From NCBI GenBank assembly GCA_035546355.1, contig DATKEH010000003.1, positions 1 through 11,598 on the forward strand: DNA of 11,598 nucleotides, in the 5' to 3' direction. Every line of letters begins with the position of its first letter. The first letter of the stretch is position 1. Source of the stretch: DATKEH01 sp035546355. Its GTDB lineage: Bacteria > Acidobacteriota > Thermoanaerobaculia > Multivoradales > JAIOJS01. Position numbers and translations under genes: made by a program. The notes beneath the pieces are model-generated. The model did no database searches. It had not been told where the DNA came from and saw only the letters and a program-made list of their open reading frames with translations. Below, piece by piece: positions 1-6,555 of this stretch.

Positions 1-1929
1 ACCGGCATCCTCATCGGCCCTTCGGGGTTCCGGCTCTTCGAGGAGGCGGAGGCGGTCGAGGGCTTCGCCGAGATCGGCGTGGTGTTCCTGCTGTTCGCGG
101 TCGGCCTCGAGTTCTCGCTCGAGCGGCTGCGCGAGATCCGCCGCGCCTTCTTCCTCGGCGGCAGCGTGCAGGCGGGAGCGACGATCCTGCTGTCGGCCCT
201 CGTCGCGCTGGCCCTGGGGTTCTCCGGGCTGCAGGCGCTGTTCTTCGGCTTCGTCATCGCCCTGTCGAGCACCGCCATCGTGCTCAAGCTGTACAACGAG
301 CGGCGCGAGCTGGAGTCGCCGCAGGGCAAGGTGGTGCTCGGCATCTTGCTGTTCCAGGACTTCCTGATCGTGCCGATGATCGTGCTGACGCCGGTGCTGG
401 CCGGCGCCGTGAGGGCCTCGGCGGGCGCCTTCGCCACCCGCTTCGGCCTCGGCGTGCTGGCGGTGGCGGTGGTCTTCGTCGTCGCCCGCTACCTGATGCC
501 GCGGCTGCTCTACTACCTGGTGCGGACGCGTATCCGCGAGGTGTTCGTGCTCGGCGCGCTGCTGGTCTGCCTCGGCATGGCCTACTTCACCGAGTCGCTG
601 GGCTTTTCGCTGGCGCTCGGCGGCTTCCTCGCCGGCATCATCATCTCCGAGAGCGAATACAGCCACCAAGTGGTGGCGGACATGATCCCCTTCCGCGACC
701 TCTTCACCAGCGTCTTCTTCATCTCCATCGGCATGCTGTTCGACGCCGCCTTCGCCGTCGATCGGATGGCGCTGGTGCTGGGGCTGACGCTGCTGGTCTT
801 CCTGCTCAAGACCGTCACCGGCGCGATGGCGGCCGCGGCGCTGCTGTTCCCGCCGCGGATCATCGCCATGGTCGCCCTCGGGCTGGCCCAGATCGGCGAG
901 TTCTCGTTCGTGCTGCTCAACGTCGGGCGCGGCCACGGCCTGGTCGAGCCGGCGACCTACCAGGCGCTGATCGCGGTGACGGTGCTGAGCATGCTCGCCA
1001 CGCCGGCCCTGGTGGCGCTGGCGCCGGCGGTGGGGCAGCGCCTGCCGCGCTGGCTGTCGCGGCGGGTGGCCGGCGCGGCGGCGCTGCCGGAAGAGGACGG
1101 CGAGCCGTCGCGCAACCACGTCGTCATCGTCGGCTTCGGCCTGAACGGGCGCACGCTCGCCAACGTGCTGGCGGAGGCGGGCATCCGCTACGTGGTCATC
1201 GAGCTCAACGGCGACACGGTGCAGAAGGGCCTCGAGCAGGGCCAGCCGATGATCTTCGGCGACTCGACGCGGCGCGAGATCCTCGAGCACGCCGGCATCG
1301 AGGCGGCGCAAGTGGTGGTGTTCGCCATCTCCGACGTCGAGGCGGTGCGGCGCAGCATCGCCCTGGCGCGGCAGCTCAACCCCGCGGTCTACATCGTGGT
1401 GCGCACGCGGCAGCTGTCGCAGATCGAAGAGCTGAGCCGCTGCGGCGCCGACGAGGTGATCGCCGAGGAGTTCGAGGCGGCGATCGAGATCTTCACCCGC
1501 GTGCTGCAGCGCTTCCACGTGCCGCGCAACATCATCCGCACCCAGACGCGGGTGCTGCGCGGAGAGCGCTACCGCATGCTGCGCGCCTCGGCGCTGCGCG
1601 GCGAGGTCTCGGCCGAGCTGCTGCGCGCCCTGGAGGCCGGCACCACCGACCTCTTCCGGCTGGAGGAGGCGAGCCCGGCGGTGGGCGAGACGCTGCGCGA
1701 GGTCGATCTGCGCCGCCACACCGGCGCCACCGTCATCGCCGTGGTGCGCGGCGAGACCTCGCTGCCCAACCCACCCGGCGACCTCGCGCTGCAGGCCGGG
1801 GACACCCTGGTGCTGGTCGGCAGCCACGAGCAGGTGGACCGCGCCATGGCGCTGCTCGAGGCGGCGCCGGCGGCGGTGGCCGAGGACGAGGCGGCCGGCG
1901 CCGGCGACGCGCCCGCGGCGAGCGGCTAG
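1..1929 (+). CDS. CPA2 family cation/proton antiporter with TrkA-N and TrkA-C domains (Kef/YbaL type), 5' partial
   Basis: Inner-membrane monovalent cation/H+ antiporter, probably K+ efflux. The reading frame is open to base 1 and its first residues (TGILIGPSG) match the early part of Kef proteins, so roughly 40-45 N-terminal residues lie outside the window; the GTG at 79 is internal. Counting from base 1 (642 residues), the exchanger domain covers about 1-345, with SSTAIVLKL at 89-97, LLFQDF near 116-121 and GLAQIGEFSF at 294-303, all CPA2 hallmarks. A TrkA-N Rossmann domain follows from about 372, with an intact nucleotide loop GFGLNG at 378-383 and an acidic residue ending strand 2 (VVIELN). 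A TrkA-C domain spans about 550-615, and the tail is Ala/Glu/Asp-rich. It converges on the CPA1 gene with 10 bases between stop codons. Family and domains are secure; K+ rather than Na+ specificity is inferred from the Kef-like architecture. Confidence 0.93.
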   Translation, partial: TGILIGPSGFRLFEEAEAVEGFAEIGVVFLLFAVGLEFSLERLREIRRAFFLGGSVQAGATILLSALVALALGFSGLQALFFGFVIALSSTAIVLKLYNERRELESPQGKVVLGILLFQDFLIVPMIVLTPVLAGAVRASAGAFATRFGLGVLAVAVVFVVARYLMPRLLYYLVRTRIREVFVLGALLVCLGMAYFTESLGFSLALGGFLAGIIISESEYSHQVVADMIPFRDLFTSVFFISIGMLFDAAFAVDRMALVLGLTLLVFLLKTVTGAMAAAALLFPPRIIAMVALGLAQIGEFSFVLLNVGRGHGLVEPATYQALIAVTVLSMLATPALVALAPAVGQRLPRWLSRRVAGAAALPEEDGEPSRNHVVIVGFGLNGRTLANVLAEAGIRYVVIELNGDTVQKGLEQGQPMIFGDSTRREILEHAGIEAAQVVVFAISDVEAVRRSIALARQLNPAVYIVVRTRQLSQIEELSRCGADEVIAEEFEAAIEIFTRVLQRFHVPRNIIRTQTRVLRGERYRMLRASALRGEVSAELLRALEAGTTDLFRLEEASPAVGETLREVDLRRHTGATVIAVVRGETSLPNPPGDLALQAGDTLVLVGSHEQVDRAMALLEAAPAAVAEDEAAGAGDAPAASG

Positions 1930-1939
1930 CCGGGCGGCC

Positions 1940-3418
1940 TCAGGACTGCTCGGGACGGCCGAACAGCAGGCGCATGAAGGGCACGTCTTCGGAGTTGCAG
2001 AAGACGTAGACGTGGTCGCCCGGCTCGATGCGGGTGTCCCCCCTGGGGGCGAGCATCGACTCGCCGCGCACCACCAGCATGACGTGCGACCCCCCGGGGA
2101 AGGGAAGCTGCGCGATGGTGGCGCCGCAGGCGGCGGCCGCCGGGGCGATGGCGAAGGCGAGGATCTCGGCGTCGAGCGGCTGCAGCGACGAGATCTCGAG
2201 CACCGCCGGCGGCGCCGCCGGCTCGTCGGAGGTCAGACCGAGGCGGCGGCTCGCCCAGCCGACGGTACCGCCGGGCACCAGCGCCGTCACCACCACGACG
2301 AAGAACACCAGGTGGAAGAGCGGCTCGGCGGCGGGCACGCCGGCCAGCACCGGCATGGTGGCGAGGATGATCGGCACCGCCCCGCGCAGCCCTACCCAAC
2401 CGACGTAGAGCGACTCCCGCCACGGGTAGCGGAAGGGGAGCAGGCAGAGCAGCACGACCAGCGGCCGCGCGACGAAGACGAGCAGCAGGGCGAGCACGAC
2501 GCCAGTGCCCGCCACCGGCATGAGCCGGGAGGGGAAGACGAGCAGCCCCAGGATCACGAACATCGTCACGTGGGAGAGCCAGGCGGCGGCGTCGTGGAAG
2601 CGCAGCAGTCCGGAGCGATAGGGGAACGAGCCGTTGCCGAGCGCCAACCCGGCGAGGTAGACGGCGAGGAAGCCGCTGCCCCGGACGAGGGTGGCGGCGC
2701 CGAACGCGAGCAGCGCGAACGACAGGGTGAGCACCGCGTACAGTCCCCCCGCCGGCAAGCGCACGCGGCCGAGCAGCCAGCGGCCGCCCTGCCCTATGGC
2801 CCAGCCGACGGCGCCGCCGATCGCCAGCTGCAGGGGGACGCCGGCCAGCAGCCAGCCGAGCGGCGCACCGCGTCCGAGGCTGGCGTCGACCAGGGCGGCG
2901 GTCAAGATCACCGCCATCGGGTCGTTGATCCCCGACTCCACCTCGAGGGTGGCGCCGACCCGGCGCTTGAGCTGGATGCCGCTCGCCCGCAGCACCGAGA
3001 AGACGGCGGCGGCGTCGGTCGAGGAGACGACTGCGCCGAGCAGCAGCGCCAGCATCCAGGGGAAACCGAGCAGGCGCGCCGCCGCCGCCACCAGCAGCGC
3101 CGTGGCGAGCACCCCGGCGGTAGCGAGCGCGGAGGCCGCCGGCAGCACCCTGCGCACCGAGGGCAGCGGCGTGTTGAGGCCGCCGTCGAAGAGGATCAGG
3201 ACCAGCGAGAGGGTGCCGAGGCGGAAGGCGAAGCGGTAGTCCTCGAAGGCGATGCCGCCGATCCCCTCCGAGCCGGCGAGCATGCCGATGCAGAGGAAGA
3301 GAAGGAACACCGGAACGCCGAAACGGGCCGAGGCGCGGCTGAACAGGGCGCTGGTGACCAGCAACAGACCGACGACGAGCAGGAACGCCGCGGTGGCGGT
3401 GGGTTCGGGGAACGACAC
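1940..3418 (-). CDS. CPA1 family (NhaP2/CvrA-type) K+ or Na+/H+ antiporter with C-terminal TrkA-C domain
   Basis: Inner-membrane cation/proton antiporter of 492 residues. The GTG at 3418 is preferred: it lies 19 bases after the channel stop, has a GAGGCAGG purine stretch 6 bases upstream, and begins just before the first hydrophobic helix, as in NhaP2 proteins. Longer readings add only Ser/Ala/Pro-rich sequence that overlaps the channel gene. Visible CPA1 motifs are GVPVFLLFLCIGMLAG (34-49), FDGGL (77-81), STDAAAVF (133-140), ESGINDP (161-167, the transport-site ND pair) and GLRGAVPI (343-350). A TrkA-C domain occupies about 405-487 (ending near IEPGDHVYVF). E. coli CvrA is longer (about 578 residues) with an extra C-terminal CorC/HlyC-like domain, absent here. 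It is the last gene of a minus-strand operon after the RCK channel, so a potassium role is likely, though Na+ is possible. Nucleotide control through TrkA-C is inferred. Confidence 0.93.
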   Translation of the reverse strand: MSFPEPTATAAFLLVVGLLLVTSALFSRASARFGVPVFLLFLCIGMLAGSEGIGGIAFEDYRFAFRLGTLSLVLILFDGGLNTPLPSVRRVLPAASALATAGVLATALLVAAAARLLGFPWMLALLLGAVVSSTDAAAVFSVLRASGIQLKRRVGATLEVESGINDPMAVILTAALVDASLGRGAPLGWLLAGVPLQLAIGGAVGWAIGQGGRWLLGRVRLPAGGLYAVLTLSFALLAFGAATLVRGSGFLAVYLAGLALGNGSFPYRSGLLRFHDAAAWLSHVTMFVILGLLVFPSRLMPVAGTGVVLALLLVFVARPLVVLLCLLPFRYPWRESLYVGWVGLRGAVPIILATMPVLAGVPAAEPLFHLVFFVVVVTALVPGGTVGWASRRLGLTSDEPAAPPAVLEISSLQPLDAEILAFAIAPAAAACGATIAQLPFPGGSHVMLVVRGESMLAPRGDTRIEPGDHVYVFCNSEDVPFMRLLFGRPEQS

Positions 3419-3437
3419 GAGTCGCCTGCCTCGCGGC

Positions 3438-5138
3438 TCAGTGGAATAGCTCGCCGAAGCGCTCGCGCTGCTCGCGGATGCCGAGCGCGAGGAGCTTTCC
3501 GGAGTCGGGAAGCGGCCGGTCGGGCGGCGGGTTGGCGACCACGCCGGCCGCCGACTCGAAGCCGATGACGTTGAGCCCGGTGCGGTTGCCGAGGTCGCTG
3601 TCGGCGAGGCTGCGGCCGGCGAGCTTCGCCGGGATGTCGAGGGCGTAGAATTCCACCCCTTCACCGAGCAGCACCAGCTCCCGCCCCCGCAGCAGCGAGA
3701 AGATGGTCTCGACGCCGAGCGAGGCGTACGACAGGGCGAAGTCGGCGCCGGCGCGGTGGATCGCCTCGACGTTGCGCTCGTGGGTGATGCGGCTGACGAT
3801 GCGCAGCTCGGGGTTGAGGCGCCGGCAGTAGACCGACAGGTAGATGTTGGTGGCGTCGTCGTTGGTCGTCAGCACCACCGAGGGGGCCTGCTCGAGGCCC
3901 GCCCGGAAGAGCAGCTCGCGGTCGGCCGCGTCGCCGACGAAGAGGCGGTCGGCGGTGCCCTCGAGCCGCGGCGCCAGGGTCTCGTCGCGCTCGACCAGGT
4001 GCACCGCGACCTCCCGCCCGCGCAGCGCGCGCACCGCGGCGCTGCCCACCTTGCCGCCGCCGATCACCAGCACCGGGTTGTAGTTGACGTCGTAGATCAC
4101 CAGCAGCGTGTCGAGCTCGGACAGCTGCTCGGCGCTCGCCACCACCACCGGCACGCTCGACGGCGTCAGCACGTGGTCGGGTCGGGCGGGCAGCAGGCGG
4201 CCGCGCTCCCACACCGCGACGATGTTGATGCCCAGCGCCTGGCGCAGCCGCGTGTCGCGGATGGTGCGCCCGGCCAGCGGCGTCTGGTGCACCGGAAACT
4301 CGGCGATCAGCAGGTCCTTGAAGCGGCCGACCACCTGCGCGCGGGCGTGGCCGGCCGAGACGCGGCTCGCCAGGTGCTCGCCGAGGCGCTGCTTGAGCGG
4401 CACGACGTGGGTGGCGCCGGCGAGCTGCAGGAGGTCGACCGAGTCCTCCTCCTCGGCGAGGGCGACGATCGGCACCTCGGGAGCGTGCTCGCGCGCCGTC
4501 AGGGTGACGTTGGTGTTGGTGGCGTCGTCGAGGTTGGCGACGATCGCCAGCGCATCGCGAGCCCGCAGCTGCTCGTAGGTGGCGACGGCGTCGATCTCGC
4601 CGGTGACCACCGACACCCCCTCGGCGTGCAGCTCGGCGGCGCGCGCCGCGTCCGGCTCGATCAGGTAGTAGGGGATGCCGACCGGCGCGATCTTGCGGAC
4701 CAGGCCGCGCGCCACCGGGTCCAGGCGGCAGAGGACGAGGTGCCCGCGCGTGCCCTCCGGCACCCGGCGCGGCGCGCGCAGCCGGATCTGGGCCTCGAGC
4801 CAGGGGGCGTAGAAGAAGCGGATGAACGCGAAGGGCAGGACGATGAGCAGCAGGATGATGCCGGAGAGCAGCACCACGATGCTGAAGCCCCGCCCGAGAT
4901 CGCTGGTGAAGGTGATGTCGCCGAACCCCAGGGTGCTCATCACCGTGAAGGTCCAGTAGAGGCCGGTGAGCCAGCTGTGCTGCCGCCCCTCGATCTCCCA
5001 CATGATCCAGTGGAAGAGGGCGGAGTAGACCGCGACGACGCCCGCCAGGAACAGCAGGTACTTGAACAGCGCCTTGAGGTTGCGCCGCGTCTCCCGCTCG
5101 GTGAGCAGGTAGGTGAGCTGCGGGGTGAGGAACTTCAA
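3438..5138 (-). CDS. Two-transmembrane potassium channel with tandem RCK (TrkA-N/TrkA-C) domains
   Basis: Ligand-gated K+ channel of the MthK/GsuK class, 566 residues, in the inner membrane. TM1 is about 25-45, the pore loop carries the selectivity filter TLGFGD (69-74), and TM2 is about 84-110. RCK1 starts near 132 but its nucleotide loop is degenerate: LVLCRLDPVARG stands where GxGxxG is expected. A TrkA-C-like segment is near 265-340. RCK2 starts near 355 with an intact loop GGGKVG (360-365) and acidic E383; a final TrkA-C covers about 485-555. The TTG start at 5138 overlaps the TGA of the upstream small gene (TTGA) and gives MKFLTPQLTYLL. No ribosome binding site precedes it, so translational coupling is likely. 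The same frame is open further upstream, but that part is Arg/Pro-rich, antisense to or overlapping other genes, and not channel-like. Ion identity follows from the filter; the ligand is unknown. Confidence 0.93.
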   Translation of the reverse strand: MKFLTPQLTYLLTERETRRNLKALFKYLLFLAGVVAVYSALFHWIMWEIEGRQHSWLTGLYWTFTVMSTLGFGDITFTSDLGRGFSIVVLLSGIILLLIVLPFAFIRFFYAPWLEAQIRLRAPRRVPEGTRGHLVLCRLDPVARGLVRKIAPVGIPYYLIEPDAARAAELHAEGVSVVTGEIDAVATYEQLRARDALAIVANLDDATNTNVTLTAREHAPEVPIVALAEEEDSVDLLQLAGATHVVPLKQRLGEHLASRVSAGHARAQVVGRFKDLLIAEFPVHQTPLAGRTIRDTRLRQALGINIVAVWERGRLLPARPDHVLTPSSVPVVVASAEQLSELDTLLVIYDVNYNPVLVIGGGKVGSAAVRALRGREVAVHLVERDETLAPRLEGTADRLFVGDAADRELLFRAGLEQAPSVVLTTNDDATNIYLSVYCRRLNPELRIVSRITHERNVEAIHRAGADFALSYASLGVETIFSLLRGRELVLLGEGVEFYALDIPAKLAGRSLADSDLGNRTGLNVIGFESAAGVVANPPPDRPLPDSGKLLALGIREQRERFGELFH

Positions 5139-5443
5139 CGGCCGCGGAGCCGGGCCAACTGGCGGTCGCGCTCCTCCTCGATGCGGCGGCGCTCGAGGCG
5201 GTAGTCGTCCTCCTCCTGCTGGCCGGCGGCGGGGTCTTGCCGGGCCCGGATCAGGCGGTCGCGGTGGAGGATCTCGGCCTCGGCCAGCTTCGACTCGGCA
5301 CGGCGGCGCACGGCGTCCATCTCCGCCAGCACCTCGGGCGGGAAGGCCTCCTCGCGGGGGCGCTCGATGCCGTCCCGGTCGAGGCGCTCGAGGGCGAGCT
5401 CGTAGGCGGACTTCATGCCCCGCGCCTTGTCCTCGTCGGACAT
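5135..5443 (-). CDS. Small highly charged coiled-coil protein of unknown function, coupled to the K+ channel
   Basis: A 102-residue soluble protein, not assigned to a named family. It begins MSDEDKARGMKSAYELALER and is dominated by Glu, Arg, Lys and Asp. Heptad-like helical stretches run from about 38 to 70 (LAEMDAVRRRAESKLAEAE) and from about 78 to 99 (EEDDYRLERRRIEEERDRQ), so an extended helical hairpin or coiled coil is plausible. There are no signal peptide, membrane helix, cysteines or catalytic motif. I have a general impression that KSAYELALERL-type small proteins occur in Acidobacteriota, but cannot verify it here. It is first in the minus-strand operon, its TGA overlaps the TTG of the channel gene, and it lacks a ribosome binding site; a TAGCAT hexamer 6 bases before the ATG suggests a leaderless start. 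Coding is supported by codon use and the coupled junction. A role with the channel is inference only. Confidence 0.78.
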   Translation of the reverse strand: MSDEDKARGMKSAYELALERLDRDGIERPREEAFPPEVLAEMDAVRRRAESKLAEAEILHRDRLIRARQDPAAGQQEEDDYRLERRRIEEERDRQLARLRGR

Positions 5444-5449
5444 GCGGTG

Positions 5450-5458
5450 ATGCTACCA
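5450..5458 (-). promoter_or_regulatory. Putative extended -10 promoter for the small protein / channel / antiporter operon
   Basis: Read on the minus strand, TGG TAGCAT (5458 to 5450) matches the extended -10 form TGnTAnnnT. The hexamer ends 6 bases before the ATG at 5443, which would place transcription initiation at or within a base or two of the start codon, so the mRNA would be leaderless. No convincing -35 hexamer is seen at the usual distance, as expected for extended -10 promoters. This rests on pattern only. Confidence 0.42.
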
Positions 5459-5508
5459 CTCGGGGTCGCGCAGCTGGCAGCAAGGCGGGAGGCGGCGCCC
5501 GGGTGCCG

Positions 5509-5514
5509 TATCCT
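5509..5514 (+). promoter_or_regulatory. Putative -10 element (TATCCT) for a leaderless metalloenzyme gene
   Basis: TATCCT fits TAnnnT and ends exactly 6 bases before the GTG start at 5521, so transcription would begin at the start codon. No Shine-Dalgarno-like purine tract lies at a useful distance from this GTG, which fits leaderless translation. There is no TG extension and no good -35, so it is weaker than the divergent element on the other strand. Confidence 0.35.
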
Positions 5515-5520
5515 CGCCGC

Positions 5521-6483
5521 GTGACCCGCGCGCGCCACCGGGTGCTACTGCTCTTCGCCGACGGGGTGGGTCTGGCCGGGGCGGCAGGCGACAACCCGTT
5601 CGCCTGCTGTCGCACGCCGCAGCTCGAGCGGCTCCTCGGGGGGCCGTTGACGCGCGAGCGCTGCCAGCGGCGGCAGGGGCTGCTGCTGACAGAGCTCGAC
5701 GCCTGCCTGGGGGTCGAGGGGCTGCCGCAGAGCGCCACCGGCCAGACGACGCTGTTCACCGGGGTCAACGCGCAGGCGGTGGTGGGGCGGCACATGCCGG
5801 CGCTGCCGGGGCCGCGGCTGCGCGCCCTGCTGGCCGAGCACAGCCTGATGAAGCGTCTGCGCGAGGCGGAGCGGCAGGTGACGTTCGCCAACGCCTTCAC
5901 GACCGACTATCTGGAACGGCTGCGCGCCGGGGAGGCGCGGGCCTCGGTCACGACCTGGGCGGTGCTGGCGTCGGAGGCGCCGCTGCGCCTGCTCGGCGAG
6001 CTGGCGCGGGGCGAGGCGGTGACGTGGGACGTCACCGGCGAGGACTTCCCGCGCCCCGCGGCGGCGCGAGGCGGCCGCGGCCGCTGGGTCGAGGCAGAGG
6101 CTGGGGTCGGGCCGCCAGCTCGCGTCACCCCGGTATCGCCGGCCGAGGCGGGACGCCGCCTGGCGGCGCTGGCGGCGGCCCACCACCTCACCCTCTACGA
6201 GACCTTCCTGCCCGATCTCGCCGGCCACCATCGCTGGGGCATCACGGCGGAGATCGCCCTCGGCCGCCTCGACGGCCTGCTCGGCGGCGCCCTCGGGCAC
6301 CGCTCCCCCGACGTCACCGTCGTCCTCACCAGCGACCACGGCAACGTCGAGGAGGCGGGGCACCGCCGCCACACGCGCAACCCCGTGCCGTTGCTGGCGG
6401 TGGGGCCGCTGGCCGGGGAGCTGGCCGGCATCACCCGCCTCGACGAGGTCACCCCGCGCCTCAGCGAGCTGCTGCTGTTGTAG
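5521..6483 (+). CDS. Alkaline-phosphatase-superfamily metalloenzyme (phosphoglycerate mutase/phosphopentomutase-like)
   Basis: A cytoplasmic metal-dependent phosphotransfer or phosphatase enzyme of 320 residues; the substrate is unknown. Residues typical of the metalloenzyme superfamily appear in order: LLFADGVGL with metal-binding Asp14; LPQSATGQTTLFTG (69-81), the likely nucleophile Ser/Thr region; PDLAGHHRWG (231-240), supplying Asp232 and His236; SDHGNVEEAG (271-280), supplying Asp272 and His273; and HTRNPVPLL (284-292), closely resembling the C-terminal His motif of cofactor-independent phosphoglycerate mutase. It is much shorter than true iPGM (about 510 residues) and phosphopentomutase (about 400), with only a short segment at about 90-200 where these enzymes have a cap domain. 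There is no signal peptide. The GTG start puts the first strand and Asp14 at the expected distance; longer in-frame readings are Pro/Arg-rich and run antisense to the neighbour. It stands between two operons, so context gives no substrate. Confidence 0.87.
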   Translation: MTRARHRVLLLFADGVGLAGAAGDNPFACCRTPQLERLLGGPLTRERCQRRQGLLLTELDACLGVEGLPQSATGQTTLFTGVNAQAVVGRHMPALPGPRLRALLAEHSLMKRLREAERQVTFANAFTTDYLERLRAGEARASVTTWAVLASEAPLRLLGELARGEAVTWDVTGEDFPRPAAARGGRGRWVEAEAGVGPPARVTPVSPAEAGRRLAALAAAHHLTLYETFLPDLAGHHRWGITAEIALGRLDGLLGGALGHRSPDVTVVLTSDHGNVEEAGHRRHTRNPVPLLAVGPLAGELAGITRLDEVTPRLSELLLL

Positions 6484-6488
6484 TCGTC

Positions 6489-6497
6489 TGGTATAAA
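6489..6497 (+). promoter_or_regulatory. Putative extended -10 promoter for the Gld-type ABC operon
   Basis: TGG TATAAA (TG at 6489-6490, hexamer 6492-6497) is an extended -10 match and the most AT-rich spot in its neighbourhood, just after the metalloenzyme stop codon. Initiation near 6504 would leave a leader of about 50 bases before the ATPase ATG. No clear -35 is seen 16-18 bases upstream. A 6-bp GC hairpin (6508-6525) would lie in the leader. Confidence 0.5.
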
Positions 6498-6541
6498 ACA
6501 CGGGTCGCGGCGGCCCGCCCCGCCGTAGGGCAGCGATTCAC

Positions 6542-6546
6542 GGAGG
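6542..6546 (+). promoter_or_regulatory. Shine-Dalgarno site of the ABC ATPase
   Basis: GGAGG lies 9 bases before the ATG at 6556 and fixes that start. Confidence 0.75.
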
Positions 6547-6555
6547 CAGGCCTCG

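Noticed and set aside
79..81. GTG at 79 as the true start of the CPA2 antiporter
   Set aside because: The frame is open and family-like back to base 1 (GILIGPSG), so the gene begins before the window.
2012..3568. A 518-codon open frame on the plus strand
   Set aside because: It is antisense to the CPA1 antiporter; its translation is low-complexity Arg/Gly/His/Glu/Gln-rich sequence with no family motif, as expected from GC-rich codon bias.
3756..5204. A 482-codon open frame on the plus strand
   Set aside because: It is antisense to the channel gene and rich in Arg/Gln/Val/His; no hydrophobic or catalytic pattern is seen.
5135..5443. The small gene as a KefF/KefG-like ancillary protein of a Kef antiporter
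   Set aside because: KefF/KefG are about 180-residue flavodoxin-fold proteins; this one has 102 residues of charged helix and no flavin-binding pattern.
5139..5900. N-terminal extension of the potassium channel to a far upstream ATG
   Set aside because: The extra residues are Arg/Pro/Ser-rich, overlap the 102-residue gene in another frame and run antisense to the metalloenzyme. The TTG at 5138, coupled to the upstream stop, gives a normal channel N terminus.
6508..6525. GC hairpin as a rho-independent terminator of the metalloenzyme gene
   Set aside because: The stem is only 6 bp and has no T-tract after it; it also lies downstream of the likely promoter for the next operon.
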